Source: Malania oleifera (lineage: Eukaryota; Streptophyta; Magnoliopsida; Santalales; Ximeniaceae). Taken from it: 64,000 bases of DNA. Each line of letters begins with the position of its first letter. The first letter of the stretch is position 1. Below, in pieces: positions 46,368 to 57,475 of the stretch. Below the pieces are notes generated by a model, which worked only from the letters and a program-made list of their open reading frames with translations, was not told where the DNA came from and did not search any database. The translations under genes were made by a program, and so were the position numbers. The stretch covers positions 74,245,348 to 74,309,347 of the forward strand of contig NC_080427.1 in the NCBI RefSeq assembly GCF_029873635.1. Reading direction: 5' to 3'.

Positions 46368-46564
46368 ATGGCTAGGGTCTCTTTGATTAAGTTTTATGTG
46401 AACAAGTCTGATGGAACTGGTAATTTCGGGCTTTGGCAACGAAGGGTGAAGGACTTGCTAGTGTAGCAAGGGATGGTGAAGGTGTTATATGGAAAGAAGT
46501 CAGAAAACATGAACGACACAAGTTGGAAGGAGCTTGAAACAAAGGTAGTTTCCATGATCAGGTT
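46368..46564 (+). pseudogene. Element N gag N-terminus, left of O
   Basis: From ATG 46368 the frame reads MARVSLIKFYVNKSDGTGNF, then GLWQRRVKDLLV, a TAG in place of glutamine, and QGMVKVLYGKK. It stops at the insertion of LTR O. The same frame resumes at 49024 once O and one duplication copy are discounted. Ty1/copia gag. Confidence 0.75.
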
Positions 46565-46737
46565 TGTAGACACCCTATTTTTGCCCTAACCAAATAGAAC
46601 AAGGGGTCCCATCTCATTATACTATTATTATTTTTATTATTATTTCATTATCACTATTATTTTATTATTATTAGTATTATTAATTATTTTCACTATTATT
46701 ATTATTATTATTATCTTACTTTATTATTATTTTTAGC

Positions 46738-46739
<2 letters not shown>

Positions 46740-46787
<48 letters not shown>
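46740..46787. repeat. ATT microsatellite in LTR O
   Basis: (ATT)16-like run; the minus-strand isoleucine-repeat frame here is an artefact of it. Confidence 0.95.
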
Positions 46788-46791
<4 letters not shown>

Positions 46792-47569
46792 AAAAGTACA
46801 AAAAACAAAGAAAAAGAAACAATAAAAAGGAAAAGAAGGGGGCGCTAGGGTTTGCAAAATTTTTATAAAGGGGACTCCTAGGGCAGTAGACAAAAGGGGG
46901 GGGGGGGGCTCACAACACAGGGCACATGGGGCAGAGCCAAAAAGAGAAAAAAAAAACGTAGTCTACACAACGGCAGCCCCCTGCCTCCTTCTTCCTCATG
47001 CACATATCTCCTTCTTAGCCACCCACAAGCCTCTCCTGCCTACCCTCTCCCTCTTAGTCTCCTTCACTCGTAGCCCGTCTCCGACCTCCAGCCACGCTTT
47101 GCAACTAGCTGCTCCAGCCACCCGACCTCTTCAGTGAACAGCAACCTCTAAGAACCACTGCAACACTCCTTCCAGAACCGCCCACGGCCGTGAACTCACG
47201 CACACAGCAAGCCGCCGAAGCAACCCCCAGCCTTCATGCAGCAGCAGCAGCTCTGACACCAGCCCCCTCGGCCTTCTCCCTCAGTTTCTCCATCACCGGC
47301 TCCACCAACAACTCACCCAATTGCCATCGTCATACCAGCCCCGACTTTTCTCTCTGCTTTCTTTCATCTCTTCCTATTTTAATCTATTTTATTTTATTTT
47401 TGTTCTCTCTTTTGGAATATTGTTAGAAGTTAATTTTTTTTTTTCTTTCTTTTTGCAGCTCTCACAGACATCTCAAGACAACCGCTGGAGGTAAGGAGAG
47501 CTCACGTACACCCTCTCATTCACGATGGCCGCTGAAGGAGATAGCCCCCAACACCCATAGACAGCAACA

Positions 47570-47762
47570 TTAACAGCACACACACTAACTCACGCACACA
47601 ACAGCACACAAACACACAGTAAAACATGCACTGCAAAATACACACAACAAAACACACACTGCACACACACACAGCACACAAACACACACAGCAAAACACA
47701 CTACACACACAGCGCACACACACTGCAAAACACACAGCAGGTATGTACACATACACACACAT
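47570..47762. repeat. CA-rich low-complexity block in LTR O
   Basis: Repeated ACACACAGCA and ACACACTGC words; explains the cysteine/valine-repeat minus-strand frame, which is not a gene. Confidence 0.9.
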
Positions 47763-49023
47763 TTTGTTGTAAAGTTTAAATTTTGTTTGGTTATTATTTT
47801 AGGATTTTTAATAATTAATATCCATATTTATAAATACTAATTTGTTTGCTTTCATTATTGTAGGATATTTATTTTTATTACGGAGGTAAGATTTCCATTG
47901 TTTAATATTTAGATGTAATAATTTTTTTTTTATCGTATTTTTAATGCGCAATATTCAAGTTCTGTATATCTATGTAGGGTTCCAGTTTATCATTGTGTTA
48001 GGGTGCCCATTATCAATATGATATTATATTACTATGGTATTTGTTTGTGTTTTAGTATTGTAGTACATATATGACATTATTATGGTATTCTTAGTATTAT
48101 GTATTACGTTATATATTTGGTAGTTATTATGGTATTGTTTTTTTTTTTTATGTATATATTTTTATTGATATTTTAGTATACGTAACTCATTATAGTATTT
48201 TAGGTATATATATGGTATTATTACTACGTTTACATTTAGTATCACTTATTAGGGTATTATTAGAATTTTAACATATAGGGAACTATTTAATATGGTATCT
48301 TTAGGACATCTAATATTACCTATTAGGGTATTTTTAGCCTTTTCATATATAAGGTATTACTTTTTATAATATCCTTAGTATATTAGTATATATAATATTA
48401 TGGTATCTTGTTACTTAGTTTGACATTCATAATTTTTTAGTAGGTATGTGTTGCTTATTACCCTATTACCATATATTAAAAACCTCCAAACTAGTATTTT
48501 AATACTTAGAAAAACACTAGAAGATTTCTAAAATTCGGGAGTGTATTTTGTAAATTATTTTTGATTTTTTTTCCCTATGATTTAATGCAGGGGTATGAGC
48601 TTTCGGGCTTCACGTACCTTTAGCTCTAAGGGAATATGTAAATATTTATATATTACGTATATTTTTGTATTATTTATTTATTTATTTATTTGTTTATTTG
48701 GCATGTGTATTAGTAAATTCGCTAGAGGAGTAATTTTAAAGACTTTTTAGATTAACTTAGGGATAATTCCAAATTAATTAGGTACCGTTCGTAAGAACGG
48801 GCGCGTAGGGGGTGCTCGTACCTTCCCTTCACGTAACCGAACTCCCGACCCCCGCTCTGGTAACGTAGACCCATTCTACCCCTAACGGGGTAGAAATCAT
48901 GTGTTCTAACCACACTAAAAGGTTAGTGGCGACTCTGATATTCCTATTTTTCCTTGAAAATGAAAATTGATTTTTATTTCGCCACCCCAGGGCACACGTG
49001 CTCTGGGACGTCGCGACAAGGTT

Positions 49024-49237
49024 ATGTATGGTCGATGACGTGTTGTATCAAGTCATGGATAAGGACTCGTCAGTGTCGATTTGGCTAAAATAGGAGTGCT
49101 AATACACGTCCAAGTCAGTTTCAAACAAGTTGTATCTTAAGAAAAAGATTTATTGGCTTAAGATGACGGATGGTTCAAACTTGAATCAGTACATCAACAA
49201 ATTTAATTAGATCATTAGTGATCAAGGGTGAGTTGAT
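49024..49237 (+). pseudogene. Element N gag, middle part
   Basis: Resumes gag after LTR O (VDDVLYQVMDKDSSVSIWL, then stops, then WLKMTDGSNLNQYINKF). Continues into the long open stretch that begins at 49238. Confidence 0.65.
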
Positions 49238-50041
49238 GTGAAGTTCGAGGAGGAGGGCAAGGCATTAATGTTTCTAAATTCCCTACCTACGTCGCCTACA
49301 TACAAGAATCTGGTTACGATGCTGACTTGGGAGAAAGAAACCTTAGAGTTGGAGGACATCATGAGTGCATTGCTAGGGTTCCATCAAAGGAAGAGGACTA
49401 GTGATAAGGGTTCACATGCTGAAGGGCTCGTGAAGAAGGGTAATCAGGATAGTGGAAAAGGCAAATCCTATAGTGGACGGAGTGGTAATAAAACTCAGTC
49501 CAAGAGGAAAAAGGATGTTCCCTATTTTAAGTGCGAGAAACTAAGGCATATACAATCGGAATGTCCAGAGTGGGAGAAGGGAAAGGCAAAAGCTCAAGAG
49601 GGTTCATCGAAATCCTTGAATGTAATTGAAGAAGGGGACTCAAGGAGCAATGATGGTGAGATGCTTTCCATTTCATCAGGTACAGAACACCTCACGGGTT
49701 CTTGGATCCTAGACACAGGATGTTCTTTTCACATGGCATCCAATAGAGTCTGGTTCACCACTTACAGATTGGTGAGTCTTAGCTCCATTCTAATAGGAAA
49801 CAGTGCGGTCTGCAGCGTTGTCGGAATGGGGGATATCAAGATCAAGATGTACAATAGTGTGGTAAGGATGTTGTATAGGGTAAGGCATGTACCTGATCTA
49901 TGGAAGAACGTGATATCATTGGGTGCTTTGGATTGTAACGGGTATAGTTACATGTACAAAAGTGGGACGAGGATGGTGTGTGATGGCATATTGATGGTGA
50001 TGAAGGGACAAAGGATAATAAGGAATCTCTATGCATTGTAG
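49238..50041 (+). pseudogene. Element N gag C-terminus and protease
   Basis: A 267-codon open stretch. Residues 1-50 end the capsid region (FLNSLPTSPTYKNLVTML). At about 96-110 the zinc knuckle is damaged: YFKCEKLRHIQSEC lacks the first cysteine. The protease site WILDTGCSFHM (about 156-166) keeps the catalytic DTG, and the domain runs to RNLYAL at the stop. This is the longest open frame of N, but it starts inside gag, so it is not an intact gene. Confidence 0.75.
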
Positions 50042-50914
50042 GGTAACACAGTTGTAGATGGAGCTACAGCTGAGAGTTCTAAGTCAGGAAATATTGTTTT
50101 GTGTAATGTAACCACACACAAAATAGGAGAGTTGTAGGAGAGGCTTGAATTGGTTATATGGTATACTTTGGAGGTCCAGCTATGCACATTTCTAGTGAGA
50201 TGGGATCTAGGCTTGGTTTTATGTCCAGAGAGTGCATCTTTTTGGTATATAAGAAAGATGGGTTCAAGTTGGGTGATCCAATAGCAAATAAGGTGGCGAT
50301 TGGTGGAGACATGGTCTTAGATGTTCAAATCAAAAGACAACGTACTCAGGTAGACGAAGAGAAACGGGTGCCAGAAAGTTGCAGTAGTAGCAATGAGCAT
50401 GTCCTACAGGTGGAGTCAGAGACTTAGGGCAGAAGTACGGGGAGTTCAAACTTAGGAGACTTGCAGTATCATAGGACAAATTGGAGCAGAAAGTAAATTG
50501 TGATGCAAGTGGAGTTTTAGACTTAGTACAGAGATGACGTTGGTCATAATGTTGGCAGTTCGAGCTCGGGAGACCAGCAGGATCACAATGGTCTCAAAGA
50601 CACTATTAGGCCACTGCCCAAGTATGATTTGATGTCTTGTGCAACCATTACTACCAGGAAGGATCCTACTACCTTTCAGGAGGTAGTGCATGACTAGGAG
50701 AAGGGTAGGTAGATAGGTGCCATAGTGGAGGAGATGGAGGTATTGTCTAATAATTAGATTTGGGGGGGGGGGGGGGAGGGGTTGGTGGTGCTCCCAGATG
50801 AGGAGAGGGAGAGCGGCCACAAGTGGGCAAGTATTATGTTGTTTTATGTGAGTGACATGCCGATTGCTAGAAATAACTTTTAGGCAATTGAGATAAGGCT
50901 TGGACTGGTAATGT
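50042..50914 (+). pseudogene. Element N integrase-end and RT fragments
   Basis: Near 50158-50427 the frame reads SRECIFLVYKKDGFKLGDP, the C-terminal part of copia integrase; the HHCC and catalytic core are missing. Near 50600-50760 come SCATITTRKDPTTFQEVVHD and AIVEEMEVL of the RT start. A G13 run (50762-50774) and then FYVSDMPIARNNF, the RT active-site neighbourhood with altered DD, follow. Two internal deletions are therefore implied. P is inserted directly after. Confidence 0.6.
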
Positions 50915-52711
50915 TGTAAGAACCCAAACCGTGATAAATGGGTTTAAATAAACAAAAGAGGGAAATTTTGGTAAAAGAGCAAGCATCGTTGACGAAGCCA
51001 GATTTCATCGATGAAGACTTTGTTATTCTCGTCGATGAAATTTAGAGACTCATCGACGAGGAGAAGCAGAGGAGTTTTGGAAAAACCGATGATTTCAGAT
51101 TTGTCGACGAGGCCACCGATTCGTCAACGAAGTCAGTGAAAGATTCATCGACGAGAACACCTTTTCGTCGACGAATTGGGCTAGGTCAAAGGGCTATAAA
51201 TAGAATATTCTTTACTTCCAAGCTAAGAAACTTCAATCTTATCTCTCTCTCTAGAACTCTCTCCCTCTCTCTCTCTCTCTCTAGATTTCTTTGCTGATCG
51301 TTGTTGGAATCAGAAATGTGAAGTTACCATAAAGATCGTGGAAGGATTCTTTACAAGTTCTACGAATTGGAATCCCGTTTCGGAGATTTTCAGGTTTTGG
51401 CATAAAATCGAGGTAAGGCTCGGTTTTCAATTCTGATCTGGTAGTTTAGTAGAGAACGGCCTTATGAGTATATTCTATACTGTGATTTGTAGGTTTTGGA
51501 ACTTGGTTCGTTGTTTAAGGGCCTTGGAGTTTGGGATTGACTATTCGGGGAAAAGGTAAGGGGAACTGTGTTCATATTGGTTATTTTTTAAATCGGACTC
51601 GGTGTAACTATGGTTTAAGGTCCTGTATGCGTTTTGACTATTCATTTGGGGGGATCTAACGGGAAAAACTATGGGTTTTTCATTATTACAGTTTTGGGAA
51701 AAGGGGGCGACGAGCTGCATCTCGGGTTTTGTTGAAAATCGAGGGTATATGTTGATTTATACTATGTTATTGGGATGGTCGTGCCTTGACTTGTTTAAAC
51801 TGTATTTTTTTGGAAAACCATGATTTAGATTACCAAATGGGTGTGGCTTGTTTGGTTATATAAGTATGCATATGTTGTATCTTGGTGAAATGCAAATAGG
51901 AACGGGGTTCCGAATTATTCCAGGTTTGAAAATTTGACTTTTTCTGAAGAGTGCGCAATACCACTAGAATGGTCGGACTTTGAGTCGAAGGGTGTGGGAA
52001 CACCAAATCTGCACCGGTTCAATGCTGATTCTACACCAGGTTACCGGGGGCACCGTCATTTGTCGAAGGGTGTGAAATATCACTAGATCACCAGTTTTTA
52101 CCAAAGGGTGTGAAATACCACCAGACAGTCCAGTTTTGAGCTGAAGGGTGTGACGACACTAGATTGTATTGCTTGTTTTGTGAAAATACTGGAATTGGTT
52201 TTGATTGTTGTGATTATTGAACTATGCATGTTAGTATGTCATGATAACATTCATATGCCACACACCGATATAACCTGTGTTCTTCCTTACTGAGAGGTGT
52301 CTCACCCCTGCTGTACGTACATTTTTACAGGTCTTTCAAGTAACTGGAACTAGCGTCCTGGTGTAGGAAGCGTAGTGGCCGGTGTACTACGTTTAGCGCT
52401 TGGGTAAGTGTTAGGACTTTATTTTTGATGGGGTGCCATTTTGAGATGTGTTTGGGCACCCGTATATACGTTTTTTATAGAGCCATGTTCTGCTCTTGTA
52501 TAAACTCTAGTATGGTACTGTATATATTTATATAGATGACCTTTTTTCGCTGCGTATATGTTTGTGATTGGATGTATTTAGGGTTCCTGAGAACCCCACG
52601 GGGTCAGACCCTCATCCATTGTACTGTATCTTTGGATGTTTGATCGAATATAGGGACAAGTTAGATTACATTTTCACCCTTGGGCCCCATTTTGGGGTTC
52701 GGGGTGTGACA
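50915..52711 (+). repeat. 5' LTR of element P
   Basis: 1797 bp, TGTAAGAACCC to GGTGTGACA. About nine TCGTCGACGA-type palindromes (50986-51177), TATAAATA (51195-51202), CT tracts (51242-51284), and a minisatellite with GAAGGGTGTGAAATACCAC words (51955-52160). Confidence 0.9.
50986..51177 (+). promoter_or_regulatory. U3 palindrome cluster, TCGTCGACGA type, LTR P (5' copy)
   Basis: Copies include CGTTGACGAAG (50988), TTCATCGATGAAG (51006), CTCGTCGATGAAA (51028), CTCATCGACGAGG (51051), TTGTCGACGAGG (51102), TTCGTCAACGAAG (51120), TTCATCGACGAGA (51144) and TTCGTCGACGAATT (51164). A matching cluster lies in the 3' LTR at 57540-57716. The TATA box follows 18 bp after the last copy. Confidence 0.65.
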
Positions 52712-52714
52712 ATT

Positions 52715-52726
52715 TGGTATCAGAGC
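52715..52726 (+). promoter_or_regulatory. Element P primer binding site
   Basis: TGGTATCAGAGC, initiator-Met tRNA type, three bases after the 5' LTR. Confidence 0.9.
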
Positions 52727-53035
52727 TAACTAGGTTACTAGATCTTGTGGACTTGGTTAGGCTTAGTTGTGAGTATATACCAGAGTATAGGATGTGGATA
52801 TGGGTAGTGTTGGTTGAGGATTGTTCAGTTGCTAGACCGGGAATTGTCGATGGTATTTCGTGTTTTTCCTAGGATGACTATTCTAGTAAAAGTAGGGCAG
52901 ATCATTGATGACTTTCGTGTCAGTGTGATAGGACAGACCTAGACCTGGTAGGGAGTGGTTAACACGATTAGTGTAGATCATAGTGTTAACTGTATGTGTC
53001 GTAGGAATACTTATAGCTTCCCATTATGCTGCAGA

Positions 53036-53673
53036 ATGGATCCCAAGGATAATGACTTGGGGAGTGGCTCCAAGGAGACTGCAAGTGATGAGTCTCCTTC
53101 TGCGCCTCGAGGTTTGATGATGCAGGTGTTATGGGAGATCGGGTGGAGTGTGAGGTGACGCGAGTGCTCTCCTACTGCTGCGGGGTGCACCATTGAGAGG
53201 TTCACATGCATGCATCCTCTGACGTTCTCTGGAGGACCTAACTCGACGATAGTTGAGGATTGGGTGAAGAAGACTAAGAGGATCTTGGAGGTCCTGCACT
53301 ACACAGATAGGCAACGAGTCCTTTATGCCACCTTCCCGCTATCTAGGGAGGTGGGTCGATGGTGGACTGTAGTGAATCTGCTAGAGAAGCAGAAGGGTGG
53401 TCCTGAGGAGATGACGTGGAGCCGTTTTAAGGAGGCGGATCAGGAATCGAGGAAGAGGACAGTACCTTCTGGTTCTTAGACAGGATCTTGTCAGGGATCG
53501 TGGAAAAAGACGAGCAAGGGCTCAAGTTACCGCCAAAATACCGAGCACCAGGATTCTCAAGGGAGCCAGACTCATGGACATTGTGCCAGATGCCACAAAT
53601 GGCATGAAGGTGAGTGCCAGTCATTTGGGGCTAACTACTATAACTGTGGCCAGTCAGGTCACATGTTTCGTGA
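53036..53673 (+). pseudogene. Element P gag, internally deleted
   Basis: From ATG 53036 (MDPKDNDLGSGSKETASDES) the frame has a TGA at about 53156, then capsid start FTCMHPLTFSGGPNSTIVEDW and a helix with REVGRWWTVVNLLEKQKG. The reading jumps from WSRFKEAD directly to basic linker sequence, so most of the capsid C-terminal part is missing. Two knuckle-like motifs follow near 53580-53680: CARCHKWHEGEC and YYNCGQSGHMFRDC, the second lacking its first cysteine. Encodes particle and RNA-binding functions when intact. Confidence 0.7.
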
Positions 53674-54531
53674 TTGTCATGCAACGATGCACCGAAGCGA
53701 GATGTGCCTGCAATCAGTGGGAGCCAAGGAAGCAACCAGATACCTCGGGGAACCGTTCATTCGAATATAGCTCCGGCCAGAGTATACTCTCTTACTCCAG
53801 AGGACACTGAGCATACAAGTAACATGGTGACAGGTACCTTATTATTGCTTTCGAATAAAGCTTCTATTTTGTTTGATTCAGGTGCAACCCACTCTTTTGT
53901 ATTTGTGAATTTTATGGGACGGTGTGGGATTAAGACCCGAGACATGAATGAGGTGTTATCTGTTATTACGCCATCTGGGAGTGTATCTTTCTATAGGAAG
54001 ATGTTGGTAGACTGCCCGGTGGAAATTCAGGGAAACCTGCTACTGGTAAACCTTGTGGTGTATGACATGTCGGGGTTTGATATCATCTTGGGGATGGATT
54101 GGTTGTTCTCCAGTTTTGCGGTGATCAACTGTCGTAGGAAGGTAGTAGTGTTTAGACCACCTGGGGAGCAGGAATATGAATTCATGGGAATGTGTGTGCT
54201 TTCGGCGCCACAGATTCTATCGGCATTGCAAGCTAGGATGCTACTCTTGGACGGATGTCAGGGGTATCTAGCTTGTATGAAGGAACCGCCGCGGGATAAG
54301 TTGAGGCTCGAGGATATTTGGGTAGTCAGCGAGTTTTCGGATGTGTTTCCAGATGATTTACCTAGCTTACCACCGGTTCGTGAGGTGGAGTTTTTGATAG
54401 AGTTTCTGCCTGGTAAGACACCGATCTTTAAAGCTCCATACCGGATGGCTCCAATAAAACTTTGGGAGTTGAAGAAGCAGTTACAAGAATTACTGGATAG
54501 GGGATTCATTCGACCTAGTGTTTCACCCTAG
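53674..54531 (+). pseudogene. Element P aspartic protease and RT start
   Basis: A 285-codon open stretch. The protease site LFDSGATHSF (GAT at 53875-53877) is intact, as is the GFDIILGMDWL block. The linker (MLLLDGCQGYLACMKEPPRD) and the RT N-terminus (YRMAPIKLWELKKQL, then [13 protein letters not shown]) follow. It ends at a TAG where tryptophan is usual. A frameshift separates it from gag. Of the gypsy proteases here, this one looks the most complete. Confidence 0.8.
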
Positions 54532-55127
54532 GGAACTCCAGTATTGTTTGTGAAGAAGAAGGATGGGTCGATGCAGATGTGCATTGATTACCGTGAGATT
54601 TATAAGGTAATTGTGAAGAATCGCTATCCATTACCTCGTATAGATGATCTCTTTGACCAGTTGCAGGGGACGCGAGTCTTTTTGAAGATCGATTTGCGGT
54701 CAGGATATCATCAGGTGAGGGTCAAATAGGAGGATGTAGCGAAGACGGCTTTCCGAATCAAATATGGTCACTATGAGTTTTTGGTCATGCCATTTGGATT
54801 GACGAATGCTCCGGCGGTGTTCATGGATCTGATGAACAGGGTTTTCCATGAGTACCTGGATCGATTCATGGTGGTGTTCATTGATGACATTCTGCTATAC
54901 TCGAGGAGTACGAAAGAGCACGTGGAACATTTGAGGTTAGTGTTACAAATTCTGTGAGAGAAGAAGTTGTATGCTAAATTGAAGAAATGTGAATTCTAGT
55001 TAAGTCAGATTGCATTCTTAGGCCATGTGGTTACTGGGATGGTATATCAATTGATCTTAGTAAGATTGAAGTTGTGGTCGACTGGGTAAGGCCGAAGAAT
55101 GTGTAGGAGGTTTAGAGTTTTCTAGGA
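54532..55127 (+). pseudogene. Element P reverse transcriptase
   Basis: Reads [20 protein letters not shown], a TAG (54727-54729) in place of glutamine, [12 protein letters not shown], and the active site FIDDIL at 54877-54894 with both aspartates. A TGA and a TAG follow. Near 55035-55042 an indel moves the reading to the frame used by all downstream domains (GISIDLSKIE). The RT sequence is complete apart from these lesions. Confidence 0.82.
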
Positions 55128-55660
55128 TTGGCTGGTTACTATCGTCGGTTCGTAGAGGGTTTCTCTAAACTATCTGGACCTTTGACACGATTGACCAGGA
55201 AAGGAGTGCAGTTTGAGTGGACCAGTGATTGTGAGCAGTGCTTTCAGGAGTTAAAGCATCGGCTGGTTACTGCTCCAGTGTTGACCATTCCTTCCGGGGA
55301 TAGTGGGTTTGTGATTTGTAGTGACGTGTCTCTGAAATATCTAGGATGTGTGCTTATGCAGCAGGGTAAGGTAGTGGCGTATGCTTCTCGGCAATTGAAA
55401 GAGTACGATAAGAATTACCCTACGCATGATCTGGAATTGGCTGTTGTGGTATATGCACTGAAGATCTAGCGACACTATCTATATGAGGTGTAGTGTGAAA
55501 TCTTCACTAACCATAAGAGCCTCAGGTATTTCTTCACGCAGAAGGAGTTGAATATGAGGCAGAGACGGTGGCTAGACTTTATTAAGGACTACGATTGCAT
55601 GATCAGTTATCACCCGGAGAAGGCTAATGTGGTAGCTGATGCATTGAGTCAGAAGTCAGG
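55128..55660 (+). pseudogene. Element P RT connection and RNase H
   Basis: Open stretches 55128-55469 and 55548 onward. The RT tail ([20 protein letters not shown]) leads into RNase H ([20 protein letters not shown]). [13 protein letters not shown] and then the FTNHKSL block follow. There the usual aspartate is asparagine (AAC 55509-55511), which should abolish catalysis. ADALSQK ends the domain. A TAG after ALKI replaces tryptophan. Confidence 0.8.
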
Positions 55661-56800
55661 GCCTACAGCTGTATCTGCAGTTATAACTCAGTGTCACATC
55701 AGATGGGATTTGGAGAGCTCAGACATAGAGTTGGTTGTTGGTGATCATCAGACTTATTTTGCTGGTTTGGTGGTCCAGCCAACTTTGTTTGAGCGTATAA
55801 AGGCCGCGTAGGCTAGTGATGCAGAGTTGGCAGAGGTTAGGAAAAAGGTACAGTAGGGACTGATTACAGAGTTTAACATCTTTAAGGGAGGTGTGTTGAG
55901 ATTTGGGACCAGGTTGTGTGTTCCGAATGATGATGAGATCATAAGGACGATTTTAGAGGGGGCGCATCGTTCTTTGTATATGGTACATCCTGGTAGTACA
56001 AAGATATATCGGGACTTGCGTGAGACCTTCTGGTGGTCGGGTATGAAGAGGCAAATTGCTCAGTTGGTGGAGTAGTGTCTGACGTGTCAGTAGGTGAAAG
56101 CTGAACATTAGAGGCCGGCAGGGCCGTTGCAGTCTTTGCCTATTCTGGTGTGGAAATATGAGCATATTTCCATGGATTTTGTGACTGGACTGCCACCAGC
56201 ACTTCACGGGCAGAATGCTATTTGGGTAATCATGGATAAATTGACGAAATCTGCTCATTTCATACCAATGAAGGTTGACTATCCTTTGAGTAGGCTAGCA
56301 GATATGTACGTGCATGAGATTGTGAGAATGCACGGAGTACCAGTGTCCATTGTGTCGGATCGAGATCCGAGGTTTACTTCTCGATTCTAGATGAGCTTGC
56401 AAGAGGCATAGGGGACTAAGCTTACTTTCAGTACAGTGTTCCACCCCTAGACTGATGGATAGTCGAAGAGGATGATACATATTTTGGAAGATATGTTGCG
56501 AGCTTGTGTGTTAGACTTCGGTGGTAGCTGGATATAGTTTATGCCACTTGTAGAGTTCGCCTATAATAATAGCTTCCAGTCTAGCAATGGGATGGCACCA
56601 TTCGAGGCTTTGTATGGTCGGAGGTGTCGATCTCCTTTGTGTTGGGATGAGGTTGGTGAACGTCAGGTGTTAGGACCTGAACTTGTGCAACAGGCGTCTG
56701 AGAAGGTGGGTTTGATCCGGGAAAGGATTAGATCAGCTCAGAGTTGGCAGAAAAGTTATGCAAATGTTCACCGCCGTGAGTTAGAGTTCGAAGTGGGAGG
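55661..56800 (+). pseudogene. Element P integrase
   Basis: Zinc domain HRSLYMVHPGSTKIYRDL with CLTC after a stop (55965-56090). Catalytic core: [14 protein letters not shown] with the first aspartate at 56175-56177, then [15 protein letters not shown] with the second near 56360. The third acidic residue is lysine (AAG 56466-56468, in S-K-R-M-I), as in element A. AFYNN-type and PFEALYGRRCRSPLCW blocks follow. Five or more TAG/TAA stops replace glutamine or tryptophan codons. Confidence 0.82.
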
Positions 56801-57208
56801 TAAGGTATTTCTGCTTATTGCTCTGACGAAAGGGGTGATGAGATTCGGCAAGAAGGGCAAGTTGAGCTCGAGGTATATCAGACCATTCGAGGTACATGAA
56901 CGAGTGGCCCAGTAGCCTATAGGATTGCATTACCTCCAACACTTTTGAGGGTCCACGATGTGTTTCACGTATTCATGTTGAGAAGGTACGTGTTGGATCC
57001 TTCACATGTTATTAGTTATGATGAGCTGGAAATTGGGGATACTTTAGCGTATGAGGAGATACTTGTTCAGGTTCTAGACCGTAAAGTTCAGAAGCTTTGT
57101 ACCAAAGAGATACCGTTAGTGAATGTATTATGCCGAAACCACGAGGTTGAGGAAGCTTCTTAGGAACTAGAAACAGAAATATGCCGGAAGTATCCACAGT
57201 TGTTTTGA
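56801..57208 (+). pseudogene. Element P integrase C-terminus and chromodomain-like tail
   Basis: FGKKGKLSSRYIRPFEVHER precedes a stop and frameshift near 56915. The frame then reads VHDVFHVFMLRRYVLDPSHV, the usual block before the tail, and VLCRNHEVEEAS. There the tryptophan of the VLWRNH motif is cysteine and a later tryptophan is a stop. The stop codon after KYPQLF-type text is at 57206-57208. Group II chromodomain-like, degraded. Confidence 0.75.
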
Positions 57209-57462
57209 GCACTTGTACATGATCCTACTGTGGGTTGGAATAGGTGGTTAGTCGTCGGGAGTGTGTATATTGTGAACTTCTGAGAACGTTGTATATGTAA
57301 CCACGGTATTCCTCCACCATAAGTGAGGGCATGTATGTGTATGTGTATAATGGGGCTACGCTATAGTGGTCGCCAGTTTTCTCTAGAGTTTTGTTTATGT
57401 ATTCGATTATATGAATGAGTTTGTGAATGAGAAATGGCAAATTTCGAGGACGAATTTTTTGT

Positions 57463-57475
57463 AAGGAGGGGAGAT
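57463..57475 (+). promoter_or_regulatory. Element P polypurine tract
   Basis: AAGGAGGGGAGAT directly before the 3' LTR, with AATTTCGAGGACGAATTTTT upstream as in A and D. Confidence 0.85.

Larger units (their letters stand above)
46565..49018 (+). mobile_element. Solo LTR O (TGTAGACACCC...GTCGCGACA type)
   Basis: Ends TGTAGACACCC and GGACGTCGCGACA, with the exact duplication AGGTT (46560-46564, 49019-49023). It interrupts gag of N. The GGGGGTGCTCGTACCTTCCC and AGTGGCGACTCT words near its right end are typical of Tat/Ogre-type gypsy LTRs, which suggests plus orientation (inference). It contains an ATT run (46740-46787), a G-run (46897-46907), a GC- and CT-rich block (46970-47340) and a CA-rich block (47570-47762). 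No internal region. Confidence 0.82.
45771..50914 (+). mobile_element. Element N: Ty1/copia deletion derivative, carrying O and P
   Basis: 5' LTR 45771-46340, primer binding site, gag, protease, then only pieces of integrase and RT; no 3' LTR found. LTR O splits gag at 46565. Gypsy element P begins at 50915, just after a short RT fragment. The integrase core and most of RT have been deleted within N. M and N are related copies lying head to tail about 200 bp apart. Confidence 0.8.

Noticed and set aside
47520..47762. 80-codon minus frame rich in cysteine and valine
   Set aside because: Direct product of the CA-rich repeat in LTR O.
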